Positions 1 to 9,005 of a stretch of 64,000 nt of DNA are shown here, piece after piece. Source of the DNA: Veillonellaceae bacterium (GTDB lineage Bacteria > Bacillota_C > Negativicutes > UBA1444); contig JAAZNU010000021.1 of NCBI GenBank assembly GCA_012798135.1, forward strand, positions 62,001-126,000, read 5' to 3'. Numbering within the stretch: the first letter of the stretch is position 1; each line of letters opens with the position of its first letter. The notes beneath the pieces are model-generated. The model was not told the DNA's origin. It ran no database searches and worked only from the letters and a program-made list of their open reading frames with translations. A program made the translations under genes and the position numbers.

Positions 1-401
1 CGGTTTCCCGCTTCGTCGATCAGGACGATTTCCGACAGCGCCAGAACGGCGCGCGGCGTTTGCCGCAATTTGGCCAGGCATTTTTGGATGTAGTCGGGGT
101 GGAACAGGTCGTCCTGCGCCGCCCACATGAAGTATTCTCCCGTCGACAGTTCAAAGGTCCGGTTGAAGTTTTTGGCGCCGCCGAGCCGCTGCTCGTTGAC
201 GACGACCTCGATCCGGGGATCCCGGGCGGCGAATTCGCGGCAGATGGCCACGGTTTCGTCGGTGGAGCCGTCGTCACAGATCGTGAGCCGAAAATCGGCA
301 AAGGTCTGGTTGACGAGGGAGTGCAAGGTTTGACGGATATATTGCGCTCCGTTGTACACCGGCATGCCGATGGACACGGCGGGCGAAGGTTTATTGCTCA
401 T
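1..401 (-). CDS. Family 2 glycosyltransferase, C-terminus outside window
   Basis: Read on the minus strand from ATG at 401, the protein begins MSNKPSPAVSIGMPVYNGAQ and runs off the window edge after about 133 residues. It shows the GT-A nucleotide-sugar fold of family GT2: a VSIGMPVYNG first strand, CDDGSTDET near residue 42 and AAQDDLFHPDY near residue 94, where the DD pair is the expected metal/nucleotide-binding site. Such enzymes transfer a sugar from an NDP-sugar to a glycan or lipid acceptor in the cytoplasm. The start lies inside the 3' end of the upstream minus-strand gene (11 bp overlap), so the two are probably co-transcribed. Substrate cannot be told. Only the N-terminal part is visible. 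Confidence 0.9.
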   Translation of the reverse strand, partial: MSNKPSPAVSIGMPVYNGAQYIRQTLHSLVNQTFADFRLTICDDGSTDETVAICREFAARDPRIEVVVNEQRLGGAKNFNRTFELSTGEYFMWAAQDDLFHPDYIQKCLAKLRQTPRAVLALSEIVLIDEAGN

Positions 402-1683
402 GCGAATCATCCTCTGCGGTTTTTTGGCGGAGAGCATGCCGGACCCGCGCCAGCACGTCATCCCATTGCCCGGGGATTGTCTGGCGGAACAGCCGGAAAC
501 CGGGGTACCAGGGGCTATCCGAGCGACGCAGCAGCCAGCGCCATTCGTTGGCGAACGGCAGCAGCAGCCAGGCGGGCTTGCCCAGGGCGCCGGCGACATG
601 CGGCACGGAGGTGTCGATGGAGACGAGCAGATCGAGCTGGTCCAGCAAGGCGGCGGTGTCCGCGAAGTCGTTGATATTGCCGGACAGATCGATCAGGTTG
701 GGGTGTTCGGCGGCCGCCTGCCGCAGTTCGGCGGCTGCCGGGCCTTTTTGGACGCTGAACCACCGGGTGTTCGGGACGGAGAATAACTGCGCCAGCTGCG
801 GCAGCGGGCAGGTGCGGACCTGGCCGAGCTTGTCGAGCGGGTTGCAGGTCCAGACAAAGCCGATGTTGCGAATGCCGTTTCGCTGGCGATGAGGCGCCAG
901 CAGGGTGCGCCACTTGTCGCGGCAGACCGGGGGCGCCGTCAGATAGGGCGTCTGGTTGGGGAGGCTGTCCAGCGTCGTTCCGCACAGATGCGGCAGGCTT
1001 TGGATGGGTACGGCCCAGTCGAATTTCAGGCGCTCGAGCGTTTCGACGGACTGTTCGATGACCTGGTCGGCGCCGGCGGCGGTGGACAATAGCGGGATGA
1101 GGGCGGAGCGGGTGCTGAGGATGACTTTGCCGCCCAAGGCTTTGACGTAGGGGAGGTAGCGGCAAAACTGGATGTCGTCGCCCAGCCCCTGCTCATGATA
1201 GACGACGAGGGTCTGGCCGGGGAACAACTGTCCCCGCCATTGTTTTTGTTCCGGGTACCACTCGTAACGGGGCTTGTATTCCGGCACCTGACGGCGCCAT
1301 TCGTATTCCGCCCAGCCTTCCGGATATTTACCGGCCAGGAGCAGCGCTTGCGCGAGGTTGAAACGGATGGCCGGCCGGTTGTCTTTTTCCCAGGCCGTTC
1401 GATAGGCGGCGATGGCTTTGTCGGTTTGTTGCAGCCATTGCAGCACGACGCCGAGATTCAGAAAATAGTCGCTGTGCGCCGGGTCCAGCCGGCAGGCTTC
1501 CTCATAGGCGCGGGCGGCGGCGGCCAGATGGTAGCCGGAGCGCAACAGGTTCCCATATTGGTAGAATCCGTCGGCGTGTCCGCGATGGGCTGCCAGATGC
1601 TGCTGCAGACAGGCCAGGGCTTGCGGGATTTCCTGTTTCTCCAGATGTTTCTGATATTGTTCGTAGGGAGTCAGGATGGGCAC
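391..1683 (-). CDS. TPR-repeat protein with GT9-like glycosyltransferase domain
   Basis: 430 residues. The first ~150 are tetratricopeptide helices (for example YQYGNLLRSGYHLAAAARAY and YFLNLGVVLQWLQQTDKAIA). The C-terminal ~270 contain the YHEQGLGDDIQFCRYLPYV segment and the SIDTSVPHVAGALGKPAWLLL segment, typical of TPR proteins fused to an ADP-heptose:LPS heptosyltransferase-like (GT-B, GT9-like) domain. In other bacteria these proteins are found in flagellin or surface-glycan glycosylation loci. The start is GTG at 1683; a GGAG sequence directly abuts it, so the true start is uncertain, but no better in-frame start lies upstream. It overlaps the following GT2 gene. Function is inferred from family only. 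Confidence 0.8.
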   Translation of the reverse strand: MPILTPYEQYQKHLEKQEIPQALACLQQHLAAHRGHADGFYQYGNLLRSGYHLAAAARAYEEACRLDPAHSDYFLNLGVVLQWLQQTDKAIAAYRTAWEKDNRPAIRFNLAQALLLAGKYPEGWAEYEWRRQVPEYKPRYEWYPEQKQWRGQLFPGQTLVVYHEQGLGDDIQFCRYLPYVKALGGKVILSTRSALIPLLSTAAGADQVIEQSVETLERLKFDWAVPIQSLPHLCGTTLDSLPNQTPYLTAPPVCRDKWRTLLAPHRQRNGIRNIGFVWTCNPLDKLGQVRTCPLPQLAQLFSVPNTRWFSVQKGPAAAELRQAAAEHPNLIDLSGNINDFADTAALLDQLDLLVSIDTSVPHVAGALGKPAWLLLPFANEWRWLLRRSDSPWYPGFRLFRQTIPGQWDDVLARVRHALRQKTAEDDSHEQ

Positions 1684-1708
1684 CTCCAGACCGCGCGGGA
1701 TGTTCTTC

Positions 1709-1740
1709 GTCTATTGTAACGGGGATGATCGGCAATAGAC
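1709..1740. promoter_or_regulatory. Inverted repeat in divergent intergenic region
   Basis: A perfect 8-bp inverted repeat, GTCTATTG (1709-1716) and CAATAGAC (1733-1740), separated by 16 nt. It lies in the only gap (1684-1812) between the minus-strand TPR gene and the plus-strand protease gene. It could be a regulator site or a leader hairpin for either gene. No run of T follows, so a terminator is unlikely. Confidence 0.3.
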
Positions 1741-1812
1741 AAGGAGTTTTTGCTGATTTGGCGAAAAAATCAATAATGGAATGATTCGGGCAATAGGAAT
1801 GGAAAGGGGTAA

Positions 1813-3597
1813 ATGCTGGTGGCTACATTGTCGGTTTCGACGGTTTCCTCGTCCGGAAGCAATGCCATTGACGCCTTGCTATACGGAACTTGCTGGAGTA
1901 CAGGCAGCATTTCATTTAGCTTCCCGGTGGACGGGTCCACGTTTGTGTCCGATTACTCGGATTCCCAGGAGTATGAGCGAGGCTTCGAGGCCTTGTCCGC
2001 AACCATGCAGGACGGTATCCGGCAGGCGCTTTCCTTGTGGGCGTCGGTTGCCAACCTGACGTTTACGGAGGTCGACGAGCCATCGGGCGGCGGGGTGATC
2101 CGTGTGGCGCAGAGCAGCGAGCCGAGCACGGCGTATTCTTATCTGCCGACAGCCGCCGAGAGAGGCGGCGATATCTGGTTCGGCTATCACTATAATTATA
2201 CGAATCCGCAATGGCAGACCTATAGTAATTACGCTTTTTTGACCATGCTGCATGAAATCGGCCACGCACTCGGACTGAAGCATCCCGGCGATTATGGCGA
2301 CGGGGATGAGGCGCCGTTTCTGGATACTGCGCATGACGCGGTCCAGTATACCGTGATGAGTTATCGCTCATATCCGGGCGACACGGCGGGGGGTTATATT
2401 CTGGGCTCGTCGTCTTATCCGCAGACGCCGATGCTGTATGATATCCAGGCCATCCAATATCTTTACGGCGCCAACTATGACTATAACGCCGACGATACGA
2501 CCTATAGCTTTTCACCGACGGACACGAAAATTTTCCGGACCGTCTGGGATGGCGGCGGCACGGACACGTATGACGCTTCCGCCTATGCTTGCGCCGTGGA
2601 GATCGAATTAACGCCCGGGTCATGGAGCATCCTGGCTTCGTCGCAGTTGGCTGACCTGGGTAACGGGGTCAAGGCGCCGGGAAGTGTGGCCAATGCCTTT
2701 CTGTACCAAGATGATGCCCGGTCGTTGATCGAAAATGCGGTGGGCGGCAGCGGGGATGATATTCTACGGGGCAACGCCGGCGACAATGTTTTGACGGGCG
2801 GAGCCGGCTGCGATCAGATCTGGGGCGGCAGCGGCGGCAATGATACCCTGGTTGGCGGTCTTGGCGACGATGTGTACTGGTGGGGAACCGGCGGCGGCAA
2901 CGATACCGTCATGGGGGATGCGTATATGCAGCTCGACGTGCTGCGGCTGTCGGACGTGACGATGGGAACGCATCAGACTTCCAATCAGGATGGGAATCTG
3001 CACATTCAGCTTGACGACGGATCGACGCTGGATATCCTGGGCTGGTATCCGCAGGACGCAACGACGCGCCTGCAATGTTTTGTGTTTGCCGATAATGTCG
3101 CGTATGCCTGGAACAATGGCCAGGGGGCGTCGGTCAATCTGTTCGACGCGGCGTACCAGAATAATGTCCATGTTGCGATTGGCGGCGATGCCGAGCCGTA
3201 CTGCCTGCGGGGAACCAGCGCGGCCGACACGCTGACGGGCGGCGCGGCCGACGATCAGATCTGGGGGGGAGACGGCGGCAACGATGTGCTGTCGGGACGG
3301 AGCGGCAGCGATACCTATTGGTTCACTGCCGACGGAGGCGTGGATACGATCGTGGCGGCGGCGGACAATAGTGTCGACAGGGTATGGCTGAATACGACCT
3401 GGCAACCGTCGGACTTGACTCCCTCGCTCACCGGAGCGGATCTGCACCTGACTGCCGGCGCTACGGAAATCGTTCTTGCCGGCTGGGGAAATGGCGGCGG
3501 CTACCAACTGAATTCGTTCTATTTCGCGCAGACCGGCGGGACGTACATGGTGGCGGGGTATGACAGCGGAACCCTGCAATGGGCGCAGATTTCCTGA
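1813..3597 (+). CDS. Secreted RTX serralysin-type metalloprotease
   Basis: 594 residues. The zinc site HEIGHALGLKH starts at residue 147 (HExxHxxGxxH) and the Met-turn is VMSYRSY at residue 182, which places it in the M10 serralysin group of metzincins. Two blocks of glycine/aspartate nonapeptide-like repeats follow (about 309-365 and 465-500, for example GGAGCDQIWGG), with a haemolysin-type calcium-binding related domain after each. There is no Sec signal peptide, as usual for type I secreted RTX proteins. No type I exporter (ABC, MFP, TolC) is encoded in this window. The repeats are degenerate compared with the GGxGxDxUx consensus. The ATG at 1813 follows AAAGGGGTA. Likely role: extracellular protein degradation. 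Confidence 0.88.
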   Translation: MLVATLSVSTVSSSGSNAIDALLYGTCWSTGSISFSFPVDGSTFVSDYSDSQEYERGFEALSATMQDGIRQALSLWASVANLTFTEVDEPSGGGVIRVAQSSEPSTAYSYLPTAAERGGDIWFGYHYNYTNPQWQTYSNYAFLTMLHEIGHALGLKHPGDYGDGDEAPFLDTAHDAVQYTVMSYRSYPGDTAGGYILGSSSYPQTPMLYDIQAIQYLYGANYDYNADDTTYSFSPTDTKIFRTVWDGGGTDTYDASAYACAVEIELTPGSWSILASSQLADLGNGVKAPGSVANAFLYQDDARSLIENAVGGSGDDILRGNAGDNVLTGGAGCDQIWGGSGGNDTLVGGLGDDVYWWGTGGGNDTVMGDAYMQLDVLRLSDVTMGTHQTSNQDGNLHIQLDDGSTLDILGWYPQDATTRLQCFVFADNVAYAWNNGQGASVNLFDAAYQNNVHVAIGGDAEPYCLRGTSAADTLTGGAADDQIWGGDGGNDVLSGRSGSDTYWFTADGGVDTIVAAADNSVDRVWLNTTWQPSDLTPSLTGADLHLTAGATEIVLAGWGNGGGYQLNSFYFAQTGGTYMVAGYDSGTLQWAQIS

Positions 3598-3673
3598 TGG
3601 ATGACAAATGGAATTTCGCATGATAGAATAATTGCGTGTTTTGTCGAGGATTGTTCAGTGTTGGGGTGACTGG

Positions 3674-5851
3674 ATGCTGCCATATGTCTTGCTGTCCGTC
3701 ATGAGTACCTTGGCGGGACTGGGTGCGCTCAGGATTTTCGCCGGTCGCTCCGGGGCCAGCCGTGTGCTGATGGCGCCGGCGGTTTTGTTGAGCTTGTGGG
3801 CCGTTTTTCTCGGAATGTCGATTCCGCTGGGAATTCCGGTCAGGACGTCTTGGAACGTGATATTTGGCATCACCGTGCTCTTGGCGGTGGTGGGGCTGGC
3901 AGCGGGCGGCAGGGAATTATTTGCGTGGCGTCATTCCAAATGGATGGCGGTTGCGCTGGCCTTGCCGCCGCTTCTTTTATATCCTTATGTTATTTATGGC
4001 GTTTCTGCTTATGCGGGAGCTCCGGCCTGGGATGGATGGTCCTATGTGGCGAACGGCCGGTATTTGTGGGAATACCCGCTGGGCAGCGAGGGCGGGTTGC
4101 GGCCGCTGTACCAATATGGCGCCCATTTGGCGGAAACCCGCTTTGTGGCAACGGGCCTTTTGGGGTTGCTTTCCCCGTTGATGCTTCATCCGGGCGAGAC
4201 GCACATGGCGCGGGGGCTGTTTTTATTCTGGACTTTTTTTGTAGCGGCTTCGTCGGTTCTGTATTGTGCCGTGCAGCGGAACTGGCGGCCGCGAGCCGCT
4301 TTTCTGTATGTGGTTTTGGCGATTTGTTCCGGTTGGCTGCTTCTCGCGGTGGCCGCCAATAATTATGATAATTTGCTGATTTTGGCGATTTTGCCGGCAT
4401 TCGCCGCCTGGTGCCGCGACTGCGACATGAGCGGCTGGCGCGGGTTATGGCTGACGGGATTGCTGCTGGCCGGCTTGCAATACTGCTATGCCGAGTTGAG
4501 CGCGGTGGCGATGTTTGTCGGCATGGCGATGATTCTCGGGCGCAGCGGGGACATCCGGGCCAAGGCCCGTTTCATGGCTCTGTCCCTGGGGGCGGGGATA
4601 TTGTTGCTGGCGCCATACTGGCGGATTCTCGCGGCCTATTTTTGTCGGCAATTCGTTGCCGCCGGACTCTTGAATGCGACTCGTCCGGGCGAAGGGTTTA
4701 TTCCGGAAATCCTTCGCGCGAATTCCGCTTTTCCCGTGTTTTGGGGGACGTGGCTGGGCTCCCTGGAGGCGGCGTTTCCCGCCTTCGGCGCCGAGTTGCT
4801 GGCCGGCGCCTGGCTGGCTGCTTTGGGGTTGGCGCTGCTGTTCCTGCTGGGCTGCCGGACGCTGTTGCAGCAGGGCGACTGGGCGTCGGTAACGGCGAGC
4901 GCCTGTTTGATTTGTGCATCCCTGTATTTTATCGGCGTAAAAAACTATGACTATGCGGCCTATAAAATGCTGTTGCTCAACTGGTGGCTGATGTCCCTGC
5001 TGATCGTCCTCGGCTTGGAACAGGTGCTGACGGGGATTGGCGACAGGTTTGGCCGGATCCCGGTGAACCTCGTTTGGGGCGGGGCGCTGATTTGCTTCCT
5101 GGGTTTGGGATGGGGTAAAATGTCACTGATAGACCGTGCGGTTGCGCCCAAGACCATGCAGCCGTACGAAATGATCCGTACTGTGGTGCCGGCGGGAGCG
5201 GCGCACCCGATTGCCTTGCTCGCGGACGATGACGTTGCCAACGCTTGGGCGGTTTACTTTCTGCGGGAGAATCCGTTGGCGCTTTTGCGGGTGCGACATT
5301 ACATGGCGCAACCGTATACCCGGAATTTTATGGACCGGGCGGAGCGAACCGATCCCCGGCAAGCGGAATTCGTGATCACCGATCATGGGCAATGCGCCGA
5401 CAACGCGAGCATCCGGGTAGTACAGCCCGAAGCCGGAAAATATTGTGTATTGCAGGCGCTGAAACCGGAATGGTCGCTGGTGATGCGCATCGACAACCCC
5501 AATGGCCGCGAACGCGCCGGCGACAGCTTTTTTTACTGGCTGGGCCGGGGGAATACGGTGCTGCATGTGTTTTCGATGACGGAGAAGACGACGCAGCTTC
5601 GCCTGGACCTGATGCTGGGTCCGAGCATTCCCGGCAATGCGCCGCGGATGCTGCAGGTCGCCTCAGCCGGCGATCCGCCGCAAGCTGTTCGTGTGGAACG
5701 GGATGGACCGGTGGCTATTCGGGTTCATTTGCGGGCCGGGGACAACGAGATCGTTCTGACACCGTTGGATAAGCCAAGGGTGCCTGTTCTGGCCAACGGG
5801 GATGAGCGTCCCTTGATTTTAAGACTGAATGCCGTATCATTTGAACCGTGA
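3674..5851 (+). CDS. Polytopic membrane protein, probable GT-C glycosyltransferase of a Gtr-type set
   Basis: About 725 residues from ATG 3674, which has GGGGTGA a few bases upstream. A TTG at 3632 would add 14 residues but has no ribosome-binding site. The first ~480 residues hold roughly ten to twelve membrane segments; a soluble ~240-residue C-terminal domain follows, probably outside the cytoplasmic membrane. An early external loop contains APAWDGWSY (Asp at about 120), the type of acidic loop residue used by GT-C enzymes. The next two genes encode GtrB- and GtrA-like proteins. In O-antigen glucosylation systems those two are partnered by a polytopic transferase, which this protein would be. 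No recognisable specific family; acceptor and sugar unknown. Confidence 0.6.
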   Translation: MLPYVLLSVMSTLAGLGALRIFAGRSGASRVLMAPAVLLSLWAVFLGMSIPLGIPVRTSWNVIFGITVLLAVVGLAAGGRELFAWRHSKWMAVALALPPLLLYPYVIYGVSAYAGAPAWDGWSYVANGRYLWEYPLGSEGGLRPLYQYGAHLAETRFVATGLLGLLSPLMLHPGETHMARGLFLFWTFFVAASSVLYCAVQRNWRPRAAFLYVVLAICSGWLLLAVAANNYDNLLILAILPAFAAWCRDCDMSGWRGLWLTGLLLAGLQYCYAELSAVAMFVGMAMILGRSGDIRAKARFMALSLGAGILLLAPYWRILAAYFCRQFVAAGLLNATRPGEGFIPEILRANSAFPVFWGTWLGSLEAAFPAFGAELLAGAWLAALGLALLFLLGCRTLLQQGDWASVTASACLICASLYFIGVKNYDYAAYKMLLLNWWLMSLLIVLGLEQVLTGIGDRFGRIPVNLVWGGALICFLGLGWGKMSLIDRAVAPKTMQPYEMIRTVVPAGAAHPIALLADDDVANAWAVYFLRENPLALLRVRHYMAQPYTRNFMDRAERTDPRQAEFVITDHGQCADNASIRVVQPEAGKYCVLQALKPEWSLVMRIDNPNGRERAGDSFFYWLGRGNTVLHVFSMTEKTTQLRLDLMLGPSIPGNAPRMLQVASAGDPPQAVRVERDGPVAIRVHLRAGDNEIVLTPLDKPRVPVLANGDERPLILRLNAVSFEP

Positions 5852-5882
5852 ATCGCTGATTCCGGCAGAGAAGAGGAAAGAG

Positions 5883-6839
5883 ATGACGGAAAAGGTATCC
5901 ATTGTTGTTCCCGTTTATCGGGAGGAACACAATATTCCCTTGTTCATCGAGCGGGTGCAGGGCGTGGCAGCGGGACAGGATTGGGATTGGGAGATTTTGT
6001 TCGTGTTGGATCCGTCGCCGGATCGCTCGTATGAGGTGATCAAGGAGCAGATGGAACGAGATCCGCATATTGGGCTGCTGAGCATGAGCCGCCGTTTCGG
6101 CCAGCCGGCGGCGACGATCGCGGGGATCATGAATTGCACCGGGGACGCCTGTGTGGTGATCGACGTCGATCTGCAGGATCCGCCGGAATTAATCCTGCCG
6201 ATGGTCCAAAAATGGCGGGAGGGGTATGATGTCGTTTATGCCCAGCGACGGTCGCGCAAGGGGGAAACGGCAGTCAAAAAAGTGGTGGCGCATGTCGGCT
6301 ACAAGGTCATCAATCACTTGGCTGAGGTCGAGATTCCCCGAAATGTCGGCGATTTTCGCTTGATGGACCGGAAGGTGATCGAGGAGCTGCGGAAGCTGAA
6401 AGAGCACCATGGCTTTTTGCGTGGATTGGTGGCCTTTGTCGGATACCGGCAAGCCGCGATTCCCTATGATCGCGACGAGCGGGCGATGGGATCGGGAAAT
6501 TACAATCGCTACCTGGGCTCCTTGCGAATCGGCTTGAATGGGTTGATTTGTTTTTCCAGCCGGCCGTTGCAGATTATTTCCCTGTTCGGGGTCTTGGTGG
6601 CTTTTCTTGGCTTTGCCTTGGGGCTGTGGTATTTTGTCCAGAAAGCGATTTTGGGGGTTGATCTGACGCCGGGGTTATCGACGACGGTGATTGTGGTGAC
6701 GTTTTTTTCCGGCGTGCAGTTGCTTTCCCTGGGTATTGTCGGCGAATATATCGGCCGGATTTATGACGAGGTGAAGCAGCGTCCAATGTACATTATCGCT
6801 GAGAAATCCGTCCCGCGGGATCGCGGCGCCGATGATTGA
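5883..6839 (+). CDS. GtrB-like polyprenyl-phosphate glycosyltransferase (GT2)
   Basis: 318 residues from ATG 5883, preceded by AGAAGAGGAAAGAG; an upstream in-frame ATG at 5829 lies inside the previous gene. The N-terminal GT-A domain has VSIVVPVYREEHNI, VIDVDLQDPPELI (the DxD-like site) and FGQPAATIAGI. The C-terminal ~90 residues carry two membrane helices, as in GtrB/DPM1-type enzymes that load a sugar from an NDP-sugar onto undecaprenyl phosphate at the inner face of the membrane. It overlaps the GtrA-like gene by 8 bp. The lipid-linked sugar is then thought to be flipped and used outside by a GT-C transferase, here probably the preceding gene. Confidence 0.9.
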   Translation: MTEKVSIVVPVYREEHNIPLFIERVQGVAAGQDWDWEILFVLDPSPDRSYEVIKEQMERDPHIGLLSMSRRFGQPAATIAGIMNCTGDACVVIDVDLQDPPELILPMVQKWREGYDVVYAQRRSRKGETAVKKVVAHVGYKVINHLAEVEIPRNVGDFRLMDRKVIEELRKLKEHHGFLRGLVAFVGYRQAAIPYDRDERAMGSGNYNRYLGSLRIGLNGLICFSSRPLQIISLFGVLVAFLGFALGLWYFVQKAILGVDLTPGLSTTVIVVTFFSGVQLLSLGIVGEYIGRIYDEVKQRPMYIIAEKSVPRDRGADD

Positions 6840-7218
6840 CCGGGCGGCCCTGCGGTTCGTCCTGGTCGGCGGAACGGTGTATTTGTTTGATACTGCGATG
6901 TTGTGGGCCCTGGTGCGGCTGGCGGGTTTCGGGCTGGCCGCCGGCACGACGGCGGCGTATGTTGCGGGTGTGCTGCTGCATTTCGTTTTGAGCTGCACCT
7001 TCACTTTTGCGGATACGCAGGCTTCCTGGCGGCGACGAATCGGCGGTTATCTGGGAGTATTGGCGCTGAATTACCTGATTACTTTGGGAATCGTGGTCGG
7101 CATGCAGACTTATGTCGTGGATAATGTGGTGCTGTCGAAAACAACGGCGGTGGCGACAACGGCGGTTACCGGCTATCTCGGCCTGCGTCGGCTGGCGTTT
7201 CCGCAAAAAAATGAGTAG
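6832..7218 (+). CDS. GtrA-family membrane protein (putative lipid-linked sugar flippase)
   Basis: 128 residues with four predicted membrane helices: LRFVLVGGTVYLFDTAMLWAL at the start, then the segments around TAAYVAGVLLHFVLS, LGVLALNYLITLGIVV and TTAVTGYLGL. The pattern RFxxVGG...TAY...FxxxxTFTF is that of the GtrA/DPMS family. GtrA is proposed to move undecaprenyl-phosphate-sugar across the cytoplasmic membrane. Starts inside the end of the GtrB-like gene, so the two are translationally coupled. Confidence 0.85.
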   Translation: MIDRAALRFVLVGGTVYLFDTAMLWALVRLAGFGLAAGTTAAYVAGVLLHFVLSCTFTFADTQASWRRRIGGYLGVLALNYLITLGIVVGMQTYVVDNVVLSKTTAVATTAVTGYLGLRRLAFPQKNE

Positions 7219-7231
7219 GGGAGCACAGGGG

Positions 7232-8194
7232 ATGAACAAGATATTTCTCACTGGCGGCGCGGGGTTCATCGGCAGTAATCTGGCCGACCGGCTGGCCGCT
7301 GACGCCGCTCGCGAGGTCGTGGTTTACGATAATTTCAGCACCGGCCGTGAACTGTTCTTGGCCCAGGCGCTGGCAAAGCCGAACGTCCGCATCGTGAAGG
7401 GTGATTTGCAGGATACGGAGCGGTTGACGCAGGCCATGCGGGGCTGTGATTTTGTTTTCCATTTGGCGGCCAATGCCGACGTGCGGTTCGGGACCGAGCA
7501 TCCGCGCAAGGATCTGGAACAGAATACGCTGGCTACTTTCAATGTTTTGGAGGCGATGCGGCAAAACGGCGTGAAGCGTCTCGCTTTTTCCTCGACGGGA
7601 TCGGTGTATGGGGAGGCGACGGTCATCCCCACTCCCGAGACGGCGCCATTTCCAATACAGACTTCGTTGTACGGCGCGTCAAAATTGGCCTGCGAAGGAC
7701 TCATCGCGGCATACGCCGAAGGATTCGGCATTCAGAGTTATATCTTTCGGTTTGTGTCGATTTTGGGGGAACGGTATACGCATGGACATGTGTTCGATTT
7801 TTACCGGAAATTGCTGCGGGATCCCGCCCGTCTGGAAATTCTGGGCGACGGCCATCAGCGCAAGTCCTATCTGTATATTCAGGATTGCCTCGATGCGATC
7901 TTTTGCGCCATCGAAAAAGCGGCTGACAAAGTCAATATTTTTAATTTGGGAACGGATGAATATTGCGAAGTCAATGATTCGGCCGGCTGGATCGCCGAGA
8001 CCCTGGGGCTGTCGCCCAAATTGGAATATACGGGCGGCCGTCAGGGGTGGATCGGCGATAACCCGTTTATTTTCCTCGACTGCGCCAAAATTCGTGCTTT
8101 GGGTTGGCAGCCCAAGCTGACAATCCGGGAGGGCATCATCAGAACCTTAAAGTATTTGCAGGAAAACCCCTGGGTTTTCGAAAGCCGGACGTGA
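7232..8194 (+). CDS. NAD-dependent nucleotide-sugar epimerase/dehydratase
   Basis: 320 residues from ATG 7232 (CACAGGGG upstream). Extended SDR fold: Rossmann motif TGGAGFIGS at residues 7-15, HLAANADVR, the Ser-Thr pair of FSSTGSVYGE and the catalytic YGASK. Closest in pattern to UDP-glucose 4-epimerase/dTDP-glucose 4,6-dehydratase-like enzymes; substrate is not decidable from sequence. It belongs to the surface-glycan operon and would supply a modified NDP-sugar to the glycosyltransferases downstream. Confidence 0.88.
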   Translation: MNKIFLTGGAGFIGSNLADRLAADAAREVVVYDNFSTGRELFLAQALAKPNVRIVKGDLQDTERLTQAMRGCDFVFHLAANADVRFGTEHPRKDLEQNTLATFNVLEAMRQNGVKRLAFSSTGSVYGEATVIPTPETAPFPIQTSLYGASKLACEGLIAAYAEGFGIQSYIFRFVSILGERYTHGHVFDFYRKLLRDPARLEILGDGHQRKSYLYIQDCLDAIFCAIEKAADKVNIFNLGTDEYCEVNDSAGWIAETLGLSPKLEYTGGRQGWIGDNPFIFLDCAKIRALGWQPKLTIREGIIRTLKYLQENPWVFESRT

Positions 8195-8197
8195 ATC

Positions 8198-8992
8198 ATG
8201 GACAGGACGGCATTGGTATTTGGCGGAACGGGCGGAATCGGACGCATGGTGGCGGCGCATCTGGCGGAGTGCGGTTTCGGCGTTACGGTGGCGGCGCGCT
8301 CCCCAGGGCCCGATCGCTCCGTGTTTGCGATTTCGGCGGACATAGCCGAGAGGGCGCAGGTGGTCGGCGCGTTTGACCGTCATTGCGAGAAATGGGGAGC
8401 CGAAGCATCGGTCGTGGTGAACGCCGCCGCCATTCAGGGCCCGATCGGTCCATTCTGGAAGGTCGACGACGCTCACTGGGAACAAACGGTGCAGATCGAT
8501 CTCGTCGGCAGTTTTCGCGTGTTGGCGGAAGCGACCCGGCGCATGGAGCGGCGACAGCAAGGAAAAATCTTGTTGTTTTCAGGCGGCGGCGCCGTAAGCT
8601 CGCGCCCCAACTTTTCGGCGTATGCGGCGGTGAAGGCGGGATTGCTGCGATTGGTCGAGAACGCGGCCGATGAACTGAGAGGCGCGGGACTGCCCGACAT
8701 TCATGTGTTTGCAGTGGCACCGGGCGCCGTGCGCAGCCGGATGACGGGCGAAATTCTGGCGGCCGGGGAACGGGCGGGTGATGCGGCGGCGCGGGAAGCG
8801 CTGATTACGATGCAGGGCGGCGGCACGGACACCGCGTTAATTACCCGGCTTCTGAACTTTTTAATCGACGGGGACTGCGCCGCGCTGAGCGGACGGCTCA
8901 TTCACGTACGGGAAGAGTATTTAGCTTATGGCGGCAAGCGGCTGGACGAGATGCCGCCGGACATCGGCAAGTTGCGCCGAATACCGTTGTGA
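8198..8992 (+). CDS. Short-chain dehydrogenase/reductase
   Basis: 264 residues, classical SDR: cofactor loop GGTGGIG at residues 9-15, NAAAIQG in place of the usual NNAG motif, the catalytic serine in FSGGGAVS and the YAAVK pair (Tyr-x-x-x-Lys). The cofactor-binding region AARSPGP lacks the acidic residue typical of NAD enzymes, suggesting NADP, though this is weak evidence. It starts 4 nt after the epimerase gene stop and is followed closely by a Gfo/Idh oxidoreductase, so a role in making or reducing a keto-sugar intermediate is inferred. Confidence 0.85.
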   Translation: MDRTALVFGGTGGIGRMVAAHLAECGFGVTVAARSPGPDRSVFAISADIAERAQVVGAFDRHCEKWGAEASVVVNAAAIQGPIGPFWKVDDAHWEQTVQIDLVGSFRVLAEATRRMERRQQGKILLFSGGGAVSSRPNFSAYAAVKAGLLRLVENAADELRGAGLPDIHVFAVAPGAVRSRMTGEILAAGERAGDAAAREALITMQGGGTDTALITRLLNFLIDGDCAALSGRLIHVREEYLAYGGKRLDEMPPDIGKLRRIPL

Positions 8993-9005
8993 CAGGAGGT
9001 TGCCG

